In this document: piece after piece, positions 59,150-64,000 of the stretch
How positions within the stretch are numbered: position 1 is the first letter of the stretch
Layout of the letters: each line of letters begins with the position of its first letter
Assembly (NCBI GenBank): GCA_000320605.2
Contig: KB445808.1
Location: 310,001-374,000, forward strand
DNA length: 64,000 bases
Source of the DNA: Gelatoporia subvermispora B
Lineage: Eukaryota; Basidiomycota; Agaricomycetes; Polyporales; Gelatoporiaceae
Reading direction: 5' to 3'
Translations under genes and position numbers: made by a program
Notes under the pieces: model-generated
Database searches by the model: none
Told to the model about the DNA's origin: nothing
What the model saw: only the letters and a program-made list of their open reading frames with translations

Positions 59150-59431
59150 ATGCATTCCGGCATATTCACCGCTATCGCTACCATCCTCCTTCTTGGAGTG
59201 TCGTCCGTAATGTCGACTCCGACTCCGGACCCTCAACCGACCATCCCACCTACTCCATGCGGTGAAACTGGCGACTTGTGCACGACTGCCGGTATTATGG
59301 GATGCTGCACAGGCTATTTCTGTAATGCAGACATTTTGTTGGGCGCAGTCGGGGTACGAGCATTTGCGCTTTAGAATCACCGAGACTTACCAGCCATCTC
59401 GCAGACGTGCCAACCCGGATCGGCCCCCTGA
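59150..59431 (+). CDS. Small secreted cysteine-rich protein, knottin-like
   Basis: Two exons (59150-59353 and 59405-59431) give 76 residues. Signal peptide MHSGIFTAIATILLLGVSSV, a short Thr/Pro spacer (TPTPDPQPTIPPTP), then six cysteines in the order C-x6-C-x7-CC-x4-C-x11-C (CGETGDLC, GCCTGYFC, then TCQPGSAP at the end). The adjacent-cysteine arrangement is that of inhibitor-cystine-knot and similar small disulfide folds. The last cysteine comes only from the second exon, which supports the intron (donor GGG|GTACGA, acceptor CTCGCAG|ACG). Likely extracellular; its role (defence, signalling, effector or wall component) cannot be read from sequence. No neighbour suggests a pathway. Confidence 0.75.
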
Positions 59432-60685
59432 AGGCGACATGGATGTTGTCCTCATCACTTGACTTTGTCACGCGTCTGATCCTAGTCTCGCATGGCCTTC
59501 GTTGGGTATACGGATGTATACGTGCTAGTGCTCAATATATTGTTGTTGATTTTCTGGATATGGTGGAACTTCTTCTTCTTGCCACTGAGAGGATTTTGTA
59601 ATGCCCTGGGAATGACAAAACAAACTACATTTTCTGTGCGGTGTGAAGAGACGGTACCAAGATTTTCGTGTCCGCGATACTTCTGACATCTCATGCTCCA
59701 AATGGATGCGAAAATCGGCGTATAGATAGCCTGGCACTGACACTAATAGCACAATTAAACATCTGGGCACTGGCGCGTCCCGATAGTGCAATTCCTGGAG
59801 GCACCATTGGATGAACGCTTATCTTTATCTCTAGTGTGGAACCCTTCAGGCCTTCAGGCGTCTGACACATACGAAGACGCCTGAGACATAGCGCCAAGAC
59901 GCGCTGGCAGGGCCAGGCGTTTCACACTCGCAGTTCGTAACTTCTGGTACCGGACTGCTCGGGCTCGAAAGTCTGTATTGGCATCCACGCATATCGTGGC
60001 GCACGGTCTACCTCACAGTGTAGTAGTCACCAACCTACGGGGACTACAACAGAGCTGCACAAATGAGAGTCCAACTTCAAGACTTCACGCTGGGGTCGAG
60101 ACATTTGCCGGGTTTGCCAGTGCATCCGTTGTTAGATGATCTACTTCTAGGCAGCATTATATTACTTCCTGCCGATTTCCTTACCTCTTCTCTGATTCCA
60201 ACGAACGCTCGACGAAGACTCTCTGCCTCTAGACGCGTTTGCGGGACGTATCTTCGGTTTCTTCACGACATTTCTGAACCACAGTTCTCATGAATTCCCG
60301 CGGATCATCCTTCCTGCAGAATGCCATCGGATCATATTAGCAATGTGGAGCAGAATCTGTGGTCGACCCACACCAGTTACCACTGGTGGACGATCAGACT
60401 TCTTCCTATCAGCTGCATGCACTCTTGCTCGGGGACATGTGGCGAGCCCATAAGGGTGTTGGCTGTCATAGCGCTGATTCCTCTGGCGTCTCTTAGCCTA
60501 ATGGTTCGATTATTCGGGCGTCAGCGTTTCCATAATCTTGCAAGCAACGGCAGTATCGGTGATGTATCGGGGGCATGTTCGTCCCTCAGCGTGACGCAGC
60601 CCGACGGTCATAGAGGGTTTCGCATGCGTACTGGGGTTATCCCCATACTCCCATCTACTGTGGTATCCAGATCGACATTTTGGAT
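59432..60685. other. Region without a confident gene
   Basis: About 1.25 kb. A rightward frame at 60321-60743 (140 codons) contains one possible helix (VLAVIALIPLASLSLMV) but no family motif and overlaps the start of the next gene. Confidence 0.3.
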
Positions 60686-62601
60686 ATGGTGGACACGGAG
60701 ACAGATCTCCACTTGTTCGGAACTGCAGGATCTGTGTTCATAGGCGTCCTTTTTGCCTCAGTGTACGCCTATGTTCAATTGTGCTGCTAGCCGCCACGAC
60801 CAATCGCTCCCAACATAGGTTTTTCAGCTGCACCGTCGCGCAGACTGTCTATTACTTCCGCCAATTCCCAAAGGACCGACTACTCCTGAAACTACTGGTA
60901 TGAATGTAAGGATTACGCCGAGTTAGCAATCCCTGACTTTTCCTTGCCTTCAGGTGGCGTTTCTGGGGTAAGGATTCTGAGCACGAGGTAGTGGCTTCCC
61001 GGCTAACGTGCAGCAGCATTCTCGATCTAGCAACCCTTGTCTTAGACATAGAGGTTACTGGACATCTCTGCTACGTTTGGTCATCGCTGACCTGCCACAG
61101 TACCTGCGACTATTAGTGATTACAAATCATGGCAATCCCTCTGGGTTGCTTCAGATACCGACGTAATACTATATATTGTTCCTCCTCCTTGTGGGCGCGA
61201 AGGCTGACCACCCCTGTATGAAACATTCAGATTCTGGGTCGTAAGAGACCTTTCTACGTTCATCCCACCTGTAACTGACTTTAATTAGGCGGAATATTTT
61301 CTCGCTGTATGTGGCATTGACATACTGCTTCGAGTTCATCTCTGATGTTCTCGTCTGACATACAGTCGGTCATATTCGCGGTTGTACAATGGTGCGCGTG
61401 AAGCAATTTAGAACGCACATTAGCTTTTTGACGGGCCCCAAAGTTACTTTATCCACAAGATATGGAGCTGTGAGCATGTCTCTCATCAATTTCATCAGGC
61501 ACTGATGAGTGTGTTGCAGTAATGTCGGGACGACTCTGGCGTGTTCCGCTGACAGTAGGCGCGGTGCGTTGCCTGCTGGTGTTGTGCTTGCAGAATTCTG
61601 TTCACAATAGTCATAGACGTTATTGGCTACGGCCGGTCTCGGTGAGCCGCGCAAATTGATTGATGAAGACGAAGAGTTATTGGACTGACCTAATCTTTTC
61701 TTCGAAGCCGGCGGCATTGGTGCGTAAGCGCGCTGTACTTGTGCTATGACCGGTAGATTACTCATACTCGCCGACATCAGCACTAGCTCTCATAACGTGG
61801 GTCGGATAGTTATTTTGGACGGCGCATTGATATTCAACAATTCATTGTGCAGCGCGACGAACCATTCGTTCAGTGTTATATACGCCCATGTGCAGGTTGG
61901 TAACAATCAGAATAGTTCGTTTTCAGGACTAACGGCAGCGCACTAGGTCCCTGGATCCTTACAACAAGTTGCTGGGGCAATTACAGACATTTACATCACA
62001 GTTTCTCTATGTCTTGTGATGCAGGAGTCTAGGGCAGGCATGAAGCGGTAGGTTCATTTTCGCATATGCTATGACTCAGGGTTGAACCAGTGCTCAGGAC
62101 ACGGCTGCTCTTACGGAGACTGAAAATCTACGCGATTAATCGCGGCGTTTTGATTGTGTGGGTCTTCATGATCACGTTGTGCGTCCGACGGCATCCTGAT
62201 ACATGTCGCATAGCACCCTTCAACTACTGCGTTATGCAACTGTGAGCTGACTGTGTAATCTTTCGCATCCGGCGCTGACAATATCAATAGTACGCTGCCG
62301 TGTATCAGGGATCATCGTTCCTCTGGATGATATTCCACATCCCAGAGAGTAAAGGTAAAGTTCATGACCGTCGACAGGTTCCGAAGCCACAGCTCATCGT
62401 GTAATAGTGTATGTGAACGCCCTTCTTGCTGTGTAAGTGTATCTTCACACACCCTGCGTAGTTTTTCTCACCCATTTCAGGCTAAACTTTCGCCATTCTT
62501 TGCGAGAGGCTGCACCGTTCAACGGAGCCATGGGGGAATCAGCTCAATTTGTCGATATCGAAGAGCTGAGTAGCAGAATCCTCCTTCCATTACCAGGGTG
62601 A
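60686..62601 (+). CDS. DUF6534-type basidiomycete multi-pass membrane protein
   Basis: Start MVDTETDLHLFGTAGSVFIG at 60686, running into VLFASVYAYVQ. Exon 2 gives CTVAQTVYYFRQFPKDRLLL then KLL. A 14-nt exon (60954-60967) encodes VAFLG. Next come SILDLATLVLDIE and YLRLLVITNHGNPSGLLQ, then AEYFLAVCGIDILL. Near the 3' end: AGAITDIYITVSLCLVMQES, RAGMKR, RLLLRRLKIYAINRGVLIV, YVNALLAV, LNFRHSLREAAPFNGAMGES and the end LSSRILLPLPG at 62601. The series matches the family pattern (GxxxIGvlxS, Q..YyF..fpkD..llkllVaFL, TN.GNP, DlxIaxsLc, lxxYaInRG, YvNaLLAxLN.R). The stretch 61.35-61.95 kb could not be assigned and is long for an intron here, so an insertion or missed exons are possible. Function unknown. 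Confidence 0.75.
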
Positions 62602-64000
62602 GATGATGCCTGAGTTACTATTCGTAACATTGTCTTATACTTCTCAGGCCCATTTCGTCACCAGGCGCTCTGCCTGCCCACGTATGCATTGAGATAGCGG
62701 GAAACGCCGCTTACGCCACACAACATAATGTCCGTACACACATCCTGCTGGTGATCTTTCAACTGAAATAGTCCTCACAGGAACAATCATGATAAGTAGG
62801 CATGAAATGTCAGCATGTAGCTGTAAGATTACGCATAATTTTGTACGCCATCTCCACACGCACGGCAACCATGTATACGACCTTTCGGACCATGCACAGG
62901 CACAACAAATTTGAGACAACTTCTCAATCACCACACATCAACTCACGTGAAATGTAGCGCTGTACTACTGGTATCGTGGAATTGTGAAGTCTGTGAGGAC
63001 GAGACACCGCTGGTCTGGACCAAAGCTTAGTGTTAGCAGAGATGCCGTGCTCACGAATTTGAGATATGTCCGACTAGAAGTCTGGTGCCTCTCGGCTACA
63101 TAAAGCAGCTTCCGCTCATCAATTCAGCGAAGATCAGGTACAGCGTCAATGACGGAATGATCGCAGGTCATCCGGACTTGGTTACCCACGGACCATTACG
63201 TATTTTTATGTTGCAACGATCTACGGGGTGTTCCAGACCAGCCAACTTAATGACTAGAAGTGAGCTGCGCGGCCAGGGGAAGAGTCATACCGCTGTGACG
63301 CCGTTCACACTACGACATGTACCTCGGTCACCAGCCTGTAACCTTTCTACATCCTCGGTCGCACAAGCAGTGATTAGCCTGGTACCAATTGATTTACGAT
63401 GACAGCGCGATATTATATGCCCAAGTCATGTTCCGGGGTCGCACAGACGGTCGGGGTCCGAGGACATCGGAACGATGATCGGTTATGTCAGCATTCACCA
63501 TGCCGATTACAGCTGTTTCCATAACGGGGGGCGTACCCCGTCGCGAAAATCACACATAGGCGGATCGTAACTTTCGAGCGCCGCATCAGTGCCGAGAGCC
63601 CGAGATCCCCATCGGCGACATGGCCATTCACGACTTCAGGTACCGGGACGGCGTACACGAAGACTAGCAAGGGCTCATACCTATGGAGTGAGGTTGTGCG
63701 ATAATCCAATGGTTTGAAATGACTCGAGATGAGACCCCCTAACTCAACAAATAAGATCTATGCCTTGCCTACAACATTCCCGAACATCACGATGGTGCTG
63801 CAGGACGTGCAGGAAATTCGAAGCGCACCTCTAAGGAATGTCGGTGTGGTGAGATATCCTGTAGTCTCTGAGCTCTCATCGAGATGTTCTAAGCATGCAC
63901 TCCCTTCCCTCCTGAGCACTGCACTACAAACTCTCAGATATGTGTTCTACAGCCGTCACCCCGCTCGTCGCCTCAGCTGCTAAATGCCGAACGAGCGCGC
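62602..64000. other. Right-end region without a supported gene
   Basis: About 1.4 kb with only short frames lacking recognisable domains. Confidence 0.3.

Noticed and set aside
61370..61783. Leftward 137-codon frame with a serine run as a separate gene
   Set aside because: It sits inside the DUF6534 locus with no recognisable family; kept only as part of an unexplained stretch.

Overview
This window looks like nuclear DNA from a mushroom-forming basidiomycete (Agaricomycetes). The genes are dense, lie on both strands and are cut by many short introns of roughly 45-70 nt. Two genes belong to basidiomycete multi-pass membrane families (DUF6533- and DUF6534-type), and both tRNA genes have anticodon-loop introns. 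No bacterial operons, CRISPR arrays or viral genes were seen. Gene models were read by eye from splice signals and family motifs, so individual exon borders carry some uncertainty.

Left part (1-12 kb): an L-type cargo lectin (cut by the window edge), the HDEL/KDEL receptor Erd2, a membrane J-domain protein, a plant-like leucine-rich-repeat membrane protein, clathrin light chain and a monoacylglycerol lipase. Coatomer zeta follows at 32 kb, so many genes here serve ER, Golgi and vesicle traffic. The middle (12-38 kb) holds two paralogous multi-pass membrane proteins of unknown function, a Yar1-like ankyrin protein, a DUF6533 protein, a carnosine N-methyltransferase-like enzyme, a 22-exon secreted metallophosphoesterase, coatomer zeta, a four-RRM Mrn1-like RNA-binding protein and a second monoacylglycerol lipase. 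The two lipases share the same seven-exon plan.

Right part (39-64 kb) is more fluid. It has a proline-rich unknown protein, tRNA-Pro and tRNA-Gln, a D-amino-acid oxidase with a decayed N-terminal copy beside it, a decayed retroelement (RT tail plus RNase H), several short dispersed or inverted repeats, and a secreted protein built of three tandem modules with a relic of its last exon 8 kb away. Beyond these are a Dcg1-type racemase, a YqfO/NIF3-like small protein, a knottin-like small secreted protein and a DUF6534 membrane protein.

Most notable: four exons of 9-20 nt (plus one of 24 nt) in three genes, two introns that appear to use GC-AG splice sites (one supported by the paralog), the three-module secreted protein with its pseudogene, and the local duplications. 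I found no clear new multi-gene system. The most original candidates are the modular secreted protein and the microexon-rich phosphoesterase.
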